A DNA stretch of 64,000 nucleotides from JAMXLO01 sp963812475 (GCA_963812475.1 CAWEVI010000005.1:324922-388921), one strand, 5' to 3'. Shown: positions 51,826 to 61,764, numbered from the stretch's first letter. The notes: generated by a model not told the origin, from the letters alone. Program-made: numbers and translations.

Positions 51826-52656
51826 CTACTTACCAAGCTTGCGGCGGCGGATGATCATGCCGTCGGTGCGCTTGTTGGACCGGGTCTTGTAACCCTTGGC
51901 CGGCTGACCCCACGGCGACACCGGATGTCGGCCGCCCGAACTGCGACCCTCGCCACCGCCCAGCGGATGGTCCACCGGATTCATCACTACGCCACGATTA
52001 TGCGGCCGCTTGCCCAGCCAGCGTGTTCGCCCGGCCTTGCCCAACTTCTGATTCATGTTGTCGGGATTTGACACCGCGCCGATCGAGGCCATGCACTCGG
52101 CGCGCACCATCCGCAATTCACCCGATCCCAGCTTGATCTGCGCCCACCCGGCGTCCTTGCCGACAAGCTGGGCATAGGTGCCGGCCGCGCGCGCGATCTT
52201 GCCGCCTGCGCCGACCTTCATCTCGATGTTGTGCACGATCGTGCCAACCGGGATCGCCGCGAGAGGCATCGCGTTGCCCGGCTTGATGTCGCACCGCTGA
52301 CCCGCCACCACGCTGTCACCCGCGCGCAGCCGCTGCGGCGCCAGGATGTATGACAGTTCACCGTCCTGGTACTTTACCAACGCGATGAAGGCGCTGCGAT
52401 TCGGATCGTACTCCAGCCGCTCGACCGTCGCCGGCGTGTCGAATTTCCGCCGTTTGAAGTCGACGAAGCGATACGATTGCTTGTGCCCGCCGCCGATGAA
52501 GCGGCTGGTGATGCGGCCGTGGTTGTTGCGCCCGCCGGTGCCGATCTTGCCCTCGGTCAGCGCCTTGACGGGCTTGCCTTTCCACAGCTCGGAACGGTTG
52601 ATCAGCACCGTGCCGCGCAGACTGGCCGTGACCGGGTTGAATTGTCTGAGTGCCAT
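51826..52656 (-). CDS. rplB: 50S ribosomal protein L2
   Basis: 276 residues. GRNNHGRITSRFIGGGHKQS, the His-containing GVVMNPVDHPLGGGEGRSSG, and TRSNKRTDGMIIRRRK at the end. Conserved His in VMNPVDHPLGGG lies near the peptidyl-transferase centre. Confidence 0.98.
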   Translation of the reverse strand: MALRQFNPVTASLRGTVLINRSELWKGKPVKALTEGKIGTGGRNNHGRITSRFIGGGHKQSYRFVDFKRRKFDTPATVERLEYDPNRSAFIALVKYQDGELSYILAPQRLRAGDSVVAGQRCDIKPGNAMPLAAIPVGTIVHNIEMKVGAGGKIARAAGTYAQLVGKDAGWAQIKLGSGELRMVRAECMASIGAVSNPDNMNQKLGKAGRTRWLGKRPHNRGVVMNPVDHPLGGGEGRSSGGRHPVSPWGQPAKGYKTRSNKRTDGMIIRRRKLGK

Positions 52657-52668
52657 CTTCCGCGCGCC

Positions 52669-53001
52669 CTATGCGAGGCCGGTGGTGAAGTCGATCGACT
52701 GGCCGTCGGCCAGCCTGACGAAAGCCTTCTTCATGTCGGAACGCCGACCGGGCCGCCCCTTGAACCGCTTGGTCTTGCCCTTCTGCACCAGCGTGTTGAC
52801 CCCGAGCACCGTGACCCCGAACAACCCTTCGACCGCCGCCTTGATCTCGCGCTTGGTTGCATCGGGTGCGACGCGGAACACGAACTGCCCATGCTCCGAC
52901 AGCGCCGTTGCCTTCTCGGTGATCAGCGGACTGCGGATGACCTGATACATCGCCTCGCGCGATAGTTTCGGCCTTTTCCGGATCGCCTGTGTCCCGCTCA
53001 T
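52669..53001 (-). CDS. rplW: 50S ribosomal protein L23
   Basis: 110 residues. YQVIRSPLITEKATALSEHG, TKREIKAAVEGLFGVTVLGV. Docking site for SRP and trigger factor at the tunnel exit. It overlaps rplD by 4 bp. Confidence 0.96.
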   Translation of the reverse strand: MSGTQAIRKRPKLSREAMYQVIRSPLITEKATALSEHGQFVFRVAPDATKREIKAAVEGLFGVTVLGVNTLVQKGKTKRFKGRPGRRSDMKKAFVRLADGQSIDFTTGLA

Positions 53002-53660
53002 GCCACGGCTCCCTCATCCGAAACCGCAAGCGCCGGTGCCGATTTCGGTCCAAGTCGCTGCTTCAGTCCCTCGACCGCGGCGGTGGTGATCGCCAGCACG
53101 TCATGGTTCAGGATGTCATAGACGTTGGCACCGATCGTCGGCAGCACGTCGATCCCGTGGATATTGCGGCTGGCGCGCAGGAAGCCGGCGTCCACTGCAT
53201 GATCGATGATGAGCGTGGAACGCCAGCCGAGCGCTTTCAGCTTCTTTGCCAGATCGCCGGTCTTGGCGGCCCCATTGGCCGCGTCGATCACCACCAGCCT
53301 GCCTTCCGACTGCTTCTGCGAAAGCGCCGAGATCAGCCCGAGCCGGCGCACCTTCTTGTTCAGGCTGTACTCGTGCGAGTGCGGCACCGGTCCATGCACC
53401 ACGCCACCCTTGCGGAACTGCGGTGCTCGCAGGCTGCCCTGCCGCGCATTGCCGGTGCCCTTCTGACGGTACGGCTTCTTGGTCGTGCCGGACACCTCGC
53501 TCAAACCCTTGGTGCTGTGTGTGCCGGCCCGGCGCTTGGCCAATTGCCAGTGCACCACACGGGCCATGATGTCGGCACGCGGCTTCGTGGCGAAGATGTC
53601 GTCCGGCAACTCGGCGCTGCCGGCGTTCGTCTTGTCGAGAGTGGTGATTTCGATCTGCAT
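52998..53660 (-). CDS. rplD: 50S ribosomal protein L4
   Basis: 220 residues. AGTHSTKGLSEVSGTTKKPY, then RQKGTGNARQGSLRAPQFRK, the tunnel-loop signature. In enterobacteria L4 also represses the S10 operon; no matching leader is obvious here. 3 bp after rplC. Confidence 0.97.
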   Translation of the reverse strand: MQIEITTLDKTNAGSAELPDDIFATKPRADIMARVVHWQLAKRRAGTHSTKGLSEVSGTTKKPYRQKGTGNARQGSLRAPQFRKGGVVHGPVPHSHEYSLNKKVRRLGLISALSQKQSEGRLVVIDAANGAAKTGDLAKKLKALGWRSTLIIDHAVDAGFLRASRNIHGIDVLPTIGANVYDILNHDVLAITTAAVEGLKQRLGPKSAPALAVSDEGAVA

Positions 53661-53663
53661 CGC

Positions 53664-54374
53664 TCAGCCCGCCGCCGCGGTGTCGAGGAGTGCCGCTGGA
53701 TACGGCGCATCGGCAGGCCGCGGTCGCTTGATCGCGTCGCGCACCATGACGTAGCCGCCTTTCGATCCGGGCACCGCGCCCCTGATCATCAGCAGGCCCT
53801 TGTCCGTATCCACCGCGGCGACCACGAGGTTCAAGGTGGTCACGCGTTCGACACCGAGATGACCGGCCATCTTCTTGTTCTTGAAGGTTCTGCCGGGATC
53901 CTGCCGATTGCCGGTGGAGCCCAGGCTGCGATGGCTGATCGAGACGCCATGGCTCGCTTCAAGCCCGGAGAAGTTCCAGCGCTTCATCCCGCCGGCGAAG
54001 CCCTTGCCCTGGGTGATGCCGCACACATCGACCCTCTGTCCGGCTGAGAAATGCGCCGCCGACAGCGTCGCACCCGGCTCCAGCAGCGCATCATCGGCGA
54101 CACGGAACTCCACGACCTTTGCCTTCGGCTCAACCTTCGCCTTGGCAAAATGTCCGCGATTGGGCTGCGAGACGTTCTTCACCTTGGCCGTGCCCCAGCC
54201 AAGCTGAACCGCCGTATAACCGTCCTTGTCCTGCGTGCGCTGCGCAACAACCTGCAGATTGTCGATATGCAGCACGGTCACCGGCACATGCGTGCCGTCG
54301 TCGCGGAATATCCGCGTCATGCCCAGTTTCTTCGCCAGCAATCCGGTGCGGCCGGGGGAGTTTGCGTCTGCCAT
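53664..54374 (-). CDS. rplC: 50S ribosomal protein L3
   Basis: 236 residues. GLLAKKLGMTRIFRDDGTHV at the N-terminus; the loop reaching the peptidyl-transferase centre has SLGSTGNRQDPGRTFKNKKM including the Gln that is methylated in E. coli. The C-terminus is longer than in E. coli by about 20 residues (RPRPADAPYPAALLDTAAAG). Confidence 0.97.
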   Translation of the reverse strand: MADANSPGRTGLLAKKLGMTRIFRDDGTHVPVTVLHIDNLQVVAQRTQDKDGYTAVQLGWGTAKVKNVSQPNRGHFAKAKVEPKAKVVEFRVADDALLEPGATLSAAHFSAGQRVDVCGITQGKGFAGGMKRWNFSGLEASHGVSISHRSLGSTGNRQDPGRTFKNKKMAGHLGVERVTTLNLVVAAVDTDKGLLMIRGAVPGSKGGYVMVRDAIKRPRPADAPYPAALLDTAAAG

Positions 54375-54383
54375 CGTTCCGAC

Positions 54384-54692
54384 CTAGATCTTGATCTCGA
54401 CATCGACCCCGGCAGCCAGGTCGAGCTTCATCAGCGCATCCACCGTCTGCGGCGTCGGCTCGACGATATCCAGCAGACGACGATGCGTGCGGATCTCGAA
54501 CTGCTCGCGGCTTTTCTTGTCGACATGCGGCGAACGGTTGACGGTGAAGCGTTCGATATGCGTCGGCAGCGGGATCGGTCCGCGAACCCGGGCACCCGTG
54601 CGCTTGGCCGTGTTCACGATCTCCTTCGTGCTGTTGTCCAGCACGCGGTGATCGTAGGCCTTGAGCCTGATGCGGATATTCTGGTTGTCCAT
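54384..54692 (-). CDS. rpsJ: 30S ribosomal protein S10 (NusE)
   Basis: 102 residues. QNIRIRLKAYDHRVLDNSTK, GPIPLPTHIERFTVNRSPHV. Also a transcription antitermination factor with NusB. First gene of the S10 section; a strong hairpin lies between tuf and this gene. Confidence 0.97.
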   Translation of the reverse strand: MDNQNIRIRLKAYDHRVLDNSTKEIVNTAKRTGARVRGPIPLPTHIERFTVNRSPHVDKKSREQFEIRTHRRLLDIVEPTPQTVDALMKLDLAAGVDVEIKI

Positions 54693-54717
54693 CGTACTTC
54701 CGGGTCCCCCGTAAACA

Positions 54718-54751
54718 CACCGGCGCCCCATCTTTCGATGGGGCGCCGGTG
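54718..54751 (-). terminator. 14-bp perfect hairpin between tuf and rpsJ
   Basis: CACCGGCGCCCCAT, six-base loop, ATGGGGCGCCGGTG: 14 perfect pairs, almost all G-C. On the minus strand it is followed by TGTGTTTACGGG, a poor U-tract, so it is probably a partial terminator or processing site that lowers S10 operon expression relative to tuf. It ends about 25 bp upstream of rpsJ. Confidence 0.7.
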
Positions 54752-54764
54752 CCGCTTTCTTCCG

Positions 54765-55955
<1,191 letters not shown>

Positions 55956-55988
55956 CGTCTTTGTCTCCGAGCTTCCCGGTTGGGGTTC

Positions 55989-56465
55989 CTACCAGCGGTA
56001 GTGGCTGAAGGCCTTGTTCGCCTCTGCCATCCGATGGGTGTCTTCACGCTTCTTCACGGCCGAGCCGCGATTGTTCACTGCGTCCATCAGTTCGTTTGAC
56101 AGACGGTCTTCCATCGTGTGCTCGCCACGCTTGCGGGCGGCGTCGATGAGCCATCGGATCGCCAGTGCCTGGCGGCGCTCGGTGCGGACTTCGACCGGCA
56201 CCTGATACGTTGCGCCGCCGACCCGGCGGGAGCGCACCTCGACGGCCGGCTTCACGTTGTCCAGCGCCTCATGGAACATGCGCACCGGATCGGCCTGCGC
56301 CCCACCGCGGCGCTTCATCACATCGAGCGCGCCATACACGGTGCCTTCGGCGACCGACTTCTTGCCGTCGTACATCAGCGCGTTCATGAAGCGGCTGATC
56401 ACCACGTCGCCGAACTTGGCGTCCGGCAGTATCTCGCGTTTCACGGCGCGGCGGCGTCGAGACAT
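55989..56465 (-). CDS. rpsG: 30S ribosomal protein S7
   Basis: 158 residues. MSRRRRAVKREILPDAKFGD, GGATYQVPVEVRTERRQALA. Organises the 3' domain of 16S rRNA. 12 bp after rpsL. Confidence 0.97.
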   Translation of the reverse strand: MSRRRRAVKREILPDAKFGDVVISRFMNALMYDGKKSVAEGTVYGALDVMKRRGGAQADPVRMFHEALDNVKPAVEVRSRRVGGATYQVPVEVRTERRQALAIRWLIDAARKRGEHTMEDRLSNELMDAVNNRGSAVKKREDTHRMAEANKAFSHYRW

Positions 56466-56477
56466 CCCTGGCCTCCG

Positions 56478-56849
56478 TTACTTCGGCCGCTTGGCGCCGT
56501 ACAGCGAGCGGCGCTGCCGACGCTTGGCGATGCCCTGGGTGTCGAGCACGCCGCGCAATATATGGTACCGTACACCCGGCAGGTCCTTCACGCGCCCGCC
56601 TCGGATCAGCACCACGCTGTGCTCCTGCAGGTTGTGGCCCTCGCCGGGGATGTAGCTGACGACCTCGTAGCCGTTGGTCAGGCGCACTTTCGCCACCTTG
56701 CGCAGCGCCGAGTTCGGCTTCTTCGGCGTGGTCGTATAGACGCGCGTGCAGACGCCACGCTTCTGCGGGCAACCTTGCAGCGCCGGCACCGTGTTCCGTG
56801 TCTTCTGCGGCTCCCGCCCCTTGGCGATGAGCTGATTGATGGTCGGCAT
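56478..56849 (-). CDS. rpsL: 30S ribosomal protein S12
   Basis: 123 residues. MPTINQLIAKGREPQKTRNT; the decoding loop TTTPKKPNSALRKVAKVRL keeps the wild-type Lys (streptomycin-sensitive form), and VKDLPGVRYHILRG has the conserved Asp. First gene of the whole ribosomal block. Confidence 0.97.
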   Translation of the reverse strand: MPTINQLIAKGREPQKTRNTVPALQGCPQKRGVCTRVYTTTPKKPNSALRKVAKVRLTNGYEVVSYIPGEGHNLQEHSVVLIRGGRVKDLPGVRYHILRGVLDTQGIAKRRQRRSLYGAKRPK

Positions 56850-57060
56850 GGAGCCTCTTTCATTACCGTTCCGCGGGCCGCCACCACCGGTTCGCCGTCC
56901 TTGACAGGCAAAGCCCGCCGGGTGGGAAATCCCATCCTGCGGGTTCCTTGAGCCCGCGGCCTGGGCCCGCCGGGAAATCCGGAGGCGGCGCCGCACGCGA
57001 CTTCGGCCTGCAATCGACGGCCGCCCGATCAAGCCTTGGTGGGTCGGCCAGAGGGGGCGG

Positions 57061-57089
57061 AACCTAGTGGCCGGTCCCGGGCAAGTCAA
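57061..57089 (-). promoter_or_regulatory. predicted promoter for the rpsL-led ribosomal transcript
   Basis: Minus strand: TTGACT (57089-57084), 17-bp spacer, TAGGTT (57066-57061). It lies about 210 bp upstream of rpsL, leaving a long GC-rich leader (56850-57055) with several possible stem-loops (for example around GCCCGCCGGG and CCGCGGCCTGGG) that could host attenuation. No known leader motif was recognised. Confidence 0.55.
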
Positions 57090-57178
57090 TATCGGTCAGA
57101 CGAATGTGGCGGCTATCGGATTGGGTGTGACCGGTGAGGGGGTGCTACGGTCGCTATCGGGGTATGGGGAGGGTGAAC

Positions 57179-58327
57179 ATGAGCGATCTGGCGCCGTTGG
57201 ATCAGGCCGTGCTGCCGTCCGGCATTCGCTCGCGCTTCGTGGACGACGTGAACGGCCTGCGGGTCCACATCCTGGAGGCCGGGTTCGAGCAGCCGGGACG
57301 GCCCTGCGTTCTGCTGCTGCACGGCTTTCCGGAGCTTGCCTGGTCCTGGCGGCGCGTGATGGGACCGCTCGCCGCCGCGGGGTACCACGTGGTGGCGCCC
57401 GATCTTCGCGGCTATGGGCGGACCACCGGTTGGGGCGCCGACTACGATTCCGAGGCCGATCTGCGATCCTTCCGGCTGCTGAACGCGGTGCGGGACGCGC
57501 TGGGACTGGTCGTGACGCTGGGCCATCGCTCGGTCGCGGCGGTGGTGGGACACGATTTCGGCTCGCCGGTTGCCGCCTGGTGCGCGCTGGTGCGGCCCGA
57601 CGTGTTCCGATCCGTGGCGCTGATGAGCGCGCCGTTCGCCGGCCCGCCGGCTCTGCCGCGGCCGCCGCCCGGTCCCGACATCCACGACGCCCTGGCGAAG
57701 CTTGCGCGGCCGCGCAAGCACTATCAGTGGTACTACTCGACGCGGCCGGCCAATGGCGACATGTGGCATTGCCCGCAGGGGGTGCACGATTTCCTGCGCG
57801 CCTATTATCACCACAAGAGCGCCGACTGGGAGGAGAACAGGCCGTTCCGGCTGAAGGGCTGGACCGCCGAGGAACTGGCGAAGATGCCGACCTACTATGT
57901 GATGGACCTGGATGAGACGATGGCGGAGACGGTCGCACACATGATGCCGTCGTCCGCCGCGATCGCTGCGTGCCGCTGGCTGCCCGACAGCGAGCTTGCC
58001 GTCTACAGCGCGGAATATGAGCGCACCGGGTTTCAGGGTGGGCTGCAATGGTACCGGCGCGGCACGGGGGGCAGGATACCGCCGAACTGGAGCTGTTCTC
58101 GGGCCGGACGATCGACGTGCCCTCGATCTTCATCGCGGGAAGCAGCGACTGGGGGGTCTATCAGCGGCCCGGCGCCGTCGAGCGGATGCAGGAGAGCGCG
58201 TGCACGCGGATGCTGGGCTGTCACCTGCTCGACGGCGCAGGGCACTGGGTGCAGCAGGAGCAGTGGGAGTAAGGTGAGCGAACTGCTGGTGGAGTTCCTG
58301 GGGCGGCAGAAGTCGCGGGCAGCGTAG
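57179..58327 (+). pseudogene. epoxide-hydrolase-like alpha/beta-hydrolase with two compensating frameshifts
   Basis: A good site (GGAGGG) precedes the ATG at 57179. The first frame carries LLLHGFPELAWSWRRVM, DLRGYGRT and nucleophile Asp126 in VVGHDFGSPVAAW, the Asp being typical of epoxide hydrolases. After LQWYRRG the homology moves to another frame at a run of six G (58066-58071): DTAELELFSGRTIDVPSIFI, then GAGHWVQQEQWE with the catalytic His. It stops at a TAA in 58270-58272, but the original frame there continues KVSELLVEFLGRQKSRAA. One missing and one extra base would restore a protein of about 380 residues. Either recent decay or sequencing errors. Confidence 0.75.
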
Positions 58328-58348
58328 CGAACCATTTGGACCCTGGCG

Positions 58349-58810
58349 TCACTCCTCTGCCAAAAGACGTGAGACGAGCGGCCCTGGATTTGTATCGATG
58401 AACGGATTCAGTATCCGCACACCATGCATCGTACTGCCATCCGCGAGGTCCTCGGTGAGAATGGCTGTACAGCCTGCCTCGGCGGCGGTCGCAACAAGCA
58501 GAGCATCCCAAAAGGAAGCTCGGCCGTCCGTGGCGCTTACGAGGGCGGCGCGTACCGCATCCGCGGATACGGCAGCGCTGGGGAATACGTCGAGCCAAAA
58601 TCCAGCGATCCGGGCAGCGTCCGCCGGAACCATCACGCGCTTCCGGCTCACGACAGCATAGAATTCGGAGACGGCCTGCAGAGTGAGCCAACATTCCGCG
58701 ACCACCGCCCGGCGTACGATGGTCATCGCCCTTCGGTGTCGCACACCCGCCGTGCGATCGACGCTATAAACAAGAATATTGGTATCGAGCGTGAAGCGCT
58801 CAGCGCTCAT
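58349..58810 (-). CDS. PIN-domain toxin (VapC-like ribonuclease)
   Basis: 153 residues. All PIN acidic residues are present: Asp9 (FTLDTNILVYS), Glu49 (AVSEFYAVV), Asp102 (SFWDALLVATAAEA) and Glu120/Asp121 (LTEDL). PIN toxins cleave tRNA or rRNA with Mg2+. It overlaps the upstream antitoxin gene by 11 bp, the usual toxin-antitoxin arrangement. Confidence 0.9.
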   Translation of the reverse strand: MSAERFTLDTNILVYSVDRTAGVRHRRAMTIVRRAVVAECWLTLQAVSEFYAVVSRKRVMVPADAARIAGFWLDVFPSAAVSADAVRAALVSATDGRASFWDALLVATAAEAGCTAILTEDLADGSTMHGVRILNPFIDTNPGPLVSRLLAEE

Positions 58811-59048
58811 GTAAGGCGTCTCGGTCGAGCGGCCCCGCGCCGATGTCCCAACCCCGTTCCATTGCCTCTTGCAGGCGTTCCCACGCGACCTGCTGCTGCG
58901 GTGTCAGCACACGGTATTTCGCCACTGGCGTCAGGCGTGCCACCGGTTTGCCATTGCGGGTGATCACGAATTCTTCCCCCGCCTCGACCTCGCGGATGCA
59001 GCGAGCGAATTGCTGGTTGGCGTCGCGCAGGGTGACCGTCTTGGCCAT
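58800..59048 (-). CDS. Phd/YefM-type antitoxin
   Basis: 82 residues. The N-terminal DNA-binding part reads TVTLRDANQQFARCIREVEAG then EEFVITRNGKPVARLTPV, the classic Phd fold signature. The acidic C-terminus would neutralise the PIN toxin. A perfect 7-bp inverted repeat lies 10 bp upstream of the ATG. Promoter and operator probably overlap. Confidence 0.88.
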   Translation of the reverse strand: MAKTVTLRDANQQFARCIREVEAGEEFVITRNGKPVARLTPVAKYRVLTPQQQVAWERLQEAMERGWDIGAGPLDRDALHER

Positions 59049-59057
59049 GTGACATAC

Positions 59058-59076
59058 GTAGCACAATGCGTGCTAC
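59058..59076 (-). promoter_or_regulatory. palindromic operator of the toxin-antitoxin operon
   Basis: GTAGCAC, five bases AATGC, GTGCTAC: a perfect inverted repeat, 10 bp before the antitoxin start. Phd-family antitoxins bind such palindromes to repress their own operon. A TTGCAA on the minus strand immediately upstream could be the -35 box, so bound antitoxin would block RNA polymerase. Confidence 0.7.
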
Positions 59077-59284
59077 TTGCAAGCGCCCCGGTCAGTGATT
59101 CGACGTGAATTTCGGCAACGGGTGCGGAGCGAACGTCCGAACCCTTGCGGATCCACTAACCCCTTATGTGTTCGATCAGAATCCAAATTCCTCGATTGCA
59201 ATCAATATCGGAACCTTCCGACAAGTCCATGGTCAGGCAGATCAACGGCACCAGTCCGGTTGCGAAAATCAAGACTTTCGCATC

Positions 59285-59665
59285 TCAGCCGACCCGCTCC
59301 CAAACCAGTTCGATGCCACCGCTCCGACCAAATAGTCGGGAGACGGGGACAGCTGTCATTCTACGCGGACCGTCAAAACGGATGTGCCGGACCTGATCGC
59401 TCAATAGGTCCGTGCTCGATGCCCCGTCGACGTGTGTCACGAGCTTCGTGCCGTCGAAGGTATACTTGCCGCAGTAGGCTACGAAGGTGCGCTCGGCCTC
59501 CTGGGGCAATATCGTCCGCCCTTCGCTGCCCATAGCCATCATTCGCTCAGCGCCGATAATCAACACCCCCATCGGCTGCGGCCCAAAGGGTGAAGGTGTC
59601 TCTCGACCTGCCTCATCGAACGCATGTGTCTCGATCAGTTGCCAAATTCCGATCAGGCTTTGCAT
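59285..59665 (-). CDS. lipocalin-like domain protein
   Basis: 126 residues. The N-terminus QSLIGIWQLIETHAFDEAG is the lipocalin-type GxW strand; beta strands follow (GVLIIGAERMMAM, YCGKYTFDGTKLVTHVDGAS), ending VSRLFGRSGGIELVWERVG. It fits the short lipocalin-like family often found in soil bacteria, with no signal peptide. A truncated homologue lies directly upstream. The 236-bp gap between this gene and the antitoxin gene holds nothing recognisable. Confidence 0.78.
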   Translation of the reverse strand: MQSLIGIWQLIETHAFDEAGRETPSPFGPQPMGVLIIGAERMMAMGSEGRTILPQEAERTFVAYCGKYTFDGTKLVTHVDGASSTDLLSDQVRHIRFDGPRRMTAVPVSRLFGRSGGIELVWERVG

Positions 59666-59667
59666 GA

Positions 59668-59922
59668 CTACCCGACCCGTTCCCACACAAAATTGATGCC
59701 GTTGTAGCCGAGCATGCCGGAGGTCGGGACCACCGTAATCCGGTTGGGGGCGTCAAATCGCACCTTGCGAACCTGCTCCACGATCAAGTCCAGTTTGGAA
59801 GCGTCGTCAGCATTTGTGACGAGGACCTCCCCGTCGAACTGATAGGTGCCGGTATAGGCGGCAAAGAATCTCATTGCAGCTTCGGTCGGTAGTGACGCCC
59901 TCGCATCGCCTATGGCGCCGAC
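59668..59922 (-). pseudogene. truncated second copy of the lipocalin-like gene
   Basis: The frame reads ARASLPTEAAMRFFAAYTGT then YQFDGEVLVTNADDAS, ending GMLGYNGINFVWERVG. It aligns with the C-terminal two thirds of the neighbouring gene (for example EAERTFVAYCGKYTFDG), ending with the same VWERVG. The N-terminal GxW strand is missing because the sequence runs into the 3' end of glmS. A deletion after a tandem duplication explains this. A 68-residue product from the internal ATG at 59874 is possible but unlikely to fold. Confidence 0.7.
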
Positions 59923-59926
59923 CCCG

Positions 59927-61750
59927 CTACTCCACCGTCACCGACTTCGCCAGATTGCGCGGCTGATCGACATCGGTGCCCTTCAGCACCGCCACGTGAT
60001 ACGCCAGCAACTGCACGGGGATCGCATACAGGATCGGCGCCACGAATGGATCGACCGCGGGCATCACGATCGTTTCCGCGGCAATGCCACGCAGCTTCGC
60101 CGCGCCCGCCGCGTCGCTGAACACGATCACCTGCCCGCCCCGTGCGGCAGCCTCCTGCAAATTTGACGCGGTCTTCTCGAACAGCGGCCCCGACGGCGCG
60201 ATCGCGATCACCGGCACGGCCGGATCGATCAGCGCAATCGGGCCGTGCTTCATCTCGCCGGCCGCGTACCCCTCGGCATGGATGTAGCTGATCTCCTTCA
60301 GCTTCAAAGCCCCTTCCATCGCGATCGGGAAGCAGTTGCCGCGGCCGAGGTACAACACGTCGCGTGCCTGCGCGATCCGATGCGCCAGCGCCGTGATTTC
60401 GTCGTGCCGGTCCAGCACCTCCGCCGCCCGGCTCGGCACCTCCAGCAGCGCGTCCGTCATGGCCGCCTCCGCCGCCGCGCCGATCGCACCGCGCTCGCGG
60501 GCCGCCCCAAGCGCCAGACATGCCAGCGCGGCAAGCTGCGCGGTGAACGCCTTGGTGCTGGCGACGCCGATCTCCGGTCCCGCCACCGTCTCCAGCACGG
60601 CGTCGCTCTCGCGCGCCATGCTGCTCTCCGGCACGTTCAGCACTGACAGCACATGCTGGCCCTGTTCGCGCATGTAGCGCAGCGCGGCCAGCGTATCCGC
60701 CGTCTCGCCCGACTGGCTCACCAGCAGGCCAAGCCCGCCTCGCGGCAAGGGCGGCGTGCGATAGCGGAACTCGCTTGCCACGTCGGCGTCGCACGGAATG
60801 CCGGCGATCGCCTCGAACCACCAGCGCGCGACCAGACCGGCATAGAAGGCGCTGCCGCAGGCGCTGATCGTGATGCGTGGCAGCGTGGCAAAGTCGAACG
60901 GCAGAGGCGGCAACGCCACTGCACGCGTCGCCGGATTGACCATGCGATGCAGCGTGTCGCCGATCACCGCGGGATGCTCGTGCAGTTCCTTCTCCATGAA
61001 ATGGCGGAAATTGCCCTTGCCGATCGCCGCTCCGGTCAGCCGGGTCAGCTTCACCTCGCGCTGCACTTCCTGCCCGTCGGCGCCGAAGAACTTTGCACCC
61101 TTGCGGTCCACCACCGTCCAGTCGCCGTCACGCAGATAGGCGATGCGCTGGGTCAGGGGCGCCAGGGCAAGGCCATCGGAGCCGACGAACATCTCGTCGT
61201 CGCCGAAGCCCACCGCCAGCGGCGCACCGTGCTGGGCGCCGACGATCAGCTCGGGATGACCGGAGAAGATCATCGCCAGCGCGTAGGCGCCTTCCAGCCG
61301 GCGGAATGTCGCACCAGCCGCCGCGATCGGGTCCATGCCGCGCTGCAGGTTCAGATCGACCAGCTGGGCCACCGTCTCGGTGTCGGTCTCGGTGGTGAAT
61401 TCCTGCCCCTCCGCTTCCAGTTCGGTGCGCAGTTCGGCGTGATTCTCGATGATGCCGTTGTGCACGATGGAGACCCGCGACGTCCCGTGCGGATGCGCGT
61501 TGCTCTCGGTCGGCGCACCGTGCGTCGCCCAGCGCGTATGGCCGATGCCGGTGGTTCCCCCCAGCGGCGAACGGTCCAGCACGGCGGCGAGATTGCCGAG
61601 TTTTCCCTCCGCGCGGCGGCGATCGATGTGACCGTTCACCAGTGTCGCGATGCCGGCGCTGTCGTAGCCGCGGTATTCCAGGCGGCGCAACGAATCCAGG
61701 ATCAGCGCCGCCGCCGGTCGCGAGCCGATAACGCCTACAATGCCACACAT
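59927..61750 (-). CDS. glmS: glutamine-fructose-6-phosphate aminotransferase (isomerizing)
   Basis: 607 residues. Makes glucosamine-6-phosphate from fructose-6-phosphate and glutamine. Nucleophile Cys2 (MCGIVGVIG), the glutaminase GHTRWATHG, two SIS domains (LLVSQSGETADTLAALRY; LYLGRGNCFPIAMEGALKLK), and the C-terminal NLAKSVTVE with Lys. 14 bp after glmU, so one operon. No glmS ribozyme or leader is expected within this operon and none is seen. Confidence 0.97.
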   Translation of the reverse strand: MCGIVGVIGSRPAAALILDSLRRLEYRGYDSAGIATLVNGHIDRRRAEGKLGNLAAVLDRSPLGGTTGIGHTRWATHGAPTESNAHPHGTSRVSIVHNGIIENHAELRTELEAEGQEFTTETDTETVAQLVDLNLQRGMDPIAAAGATFRRLEGAYALAMIFSGHPELIVGAQHGAPLAVGFGDDEMFVGSDGLALAPLTQRIAYLRDGDWTVVDRKGAKFFGADGQEVQREVKLTRLTGAAIGKGNFRHFMEKELHEHPAVIGDTLHRMVNPATRAVALPPLPFDFATLPRITISACGSAFYAGLVARWWFEAIAGIPCDADVASEFRYRTPPLPRGGLGLLVSQSGETADTLAALRYMREQGQHVLSVLNVPESSMARESDAVLETVAGPEIGVASTKAFTAQLAALACLALGAARERGAIGAAAEAAMTDALLEVPSRAAEVLDRHDEITALAHRIAQARDVLYLGRGNCFPIAMEGALKLKEISYIHAEGYAAGEMKHGPIALIDPAVPVIAIAPSGPLFEKTASNLQEAAARGGQVIVFSDAAGAAKLRGIAAETIVMPAVDPFVAPILYAIPVQLLAYHVAVLKGTDVDQPRNLAKSVTVE

Positions 61751-61764
61751 TTAATCGTGCCCAC

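Noticed and set aside
56850..57178. A known riboswitch or ribosomal-protein leader in the gap before rpsL.
   Set aside because: GC-rich stem-loops exist, but no recognised conserved motif could be placed.
57067..57915. An alternative open frame over the epoxide-hydrolase gene.
   Set aside because: Arg/Gly/Ala-rich; the overlapping hydrolase frame has clear catalytic motifs.
59105..59335. A plus-strand small open frame in the gap between antitoxin and lipocalin-like genes.
   Set aside because: No ribosome site or recognised domain, and it runs into the lipocalin-like gene on the opposite strand.
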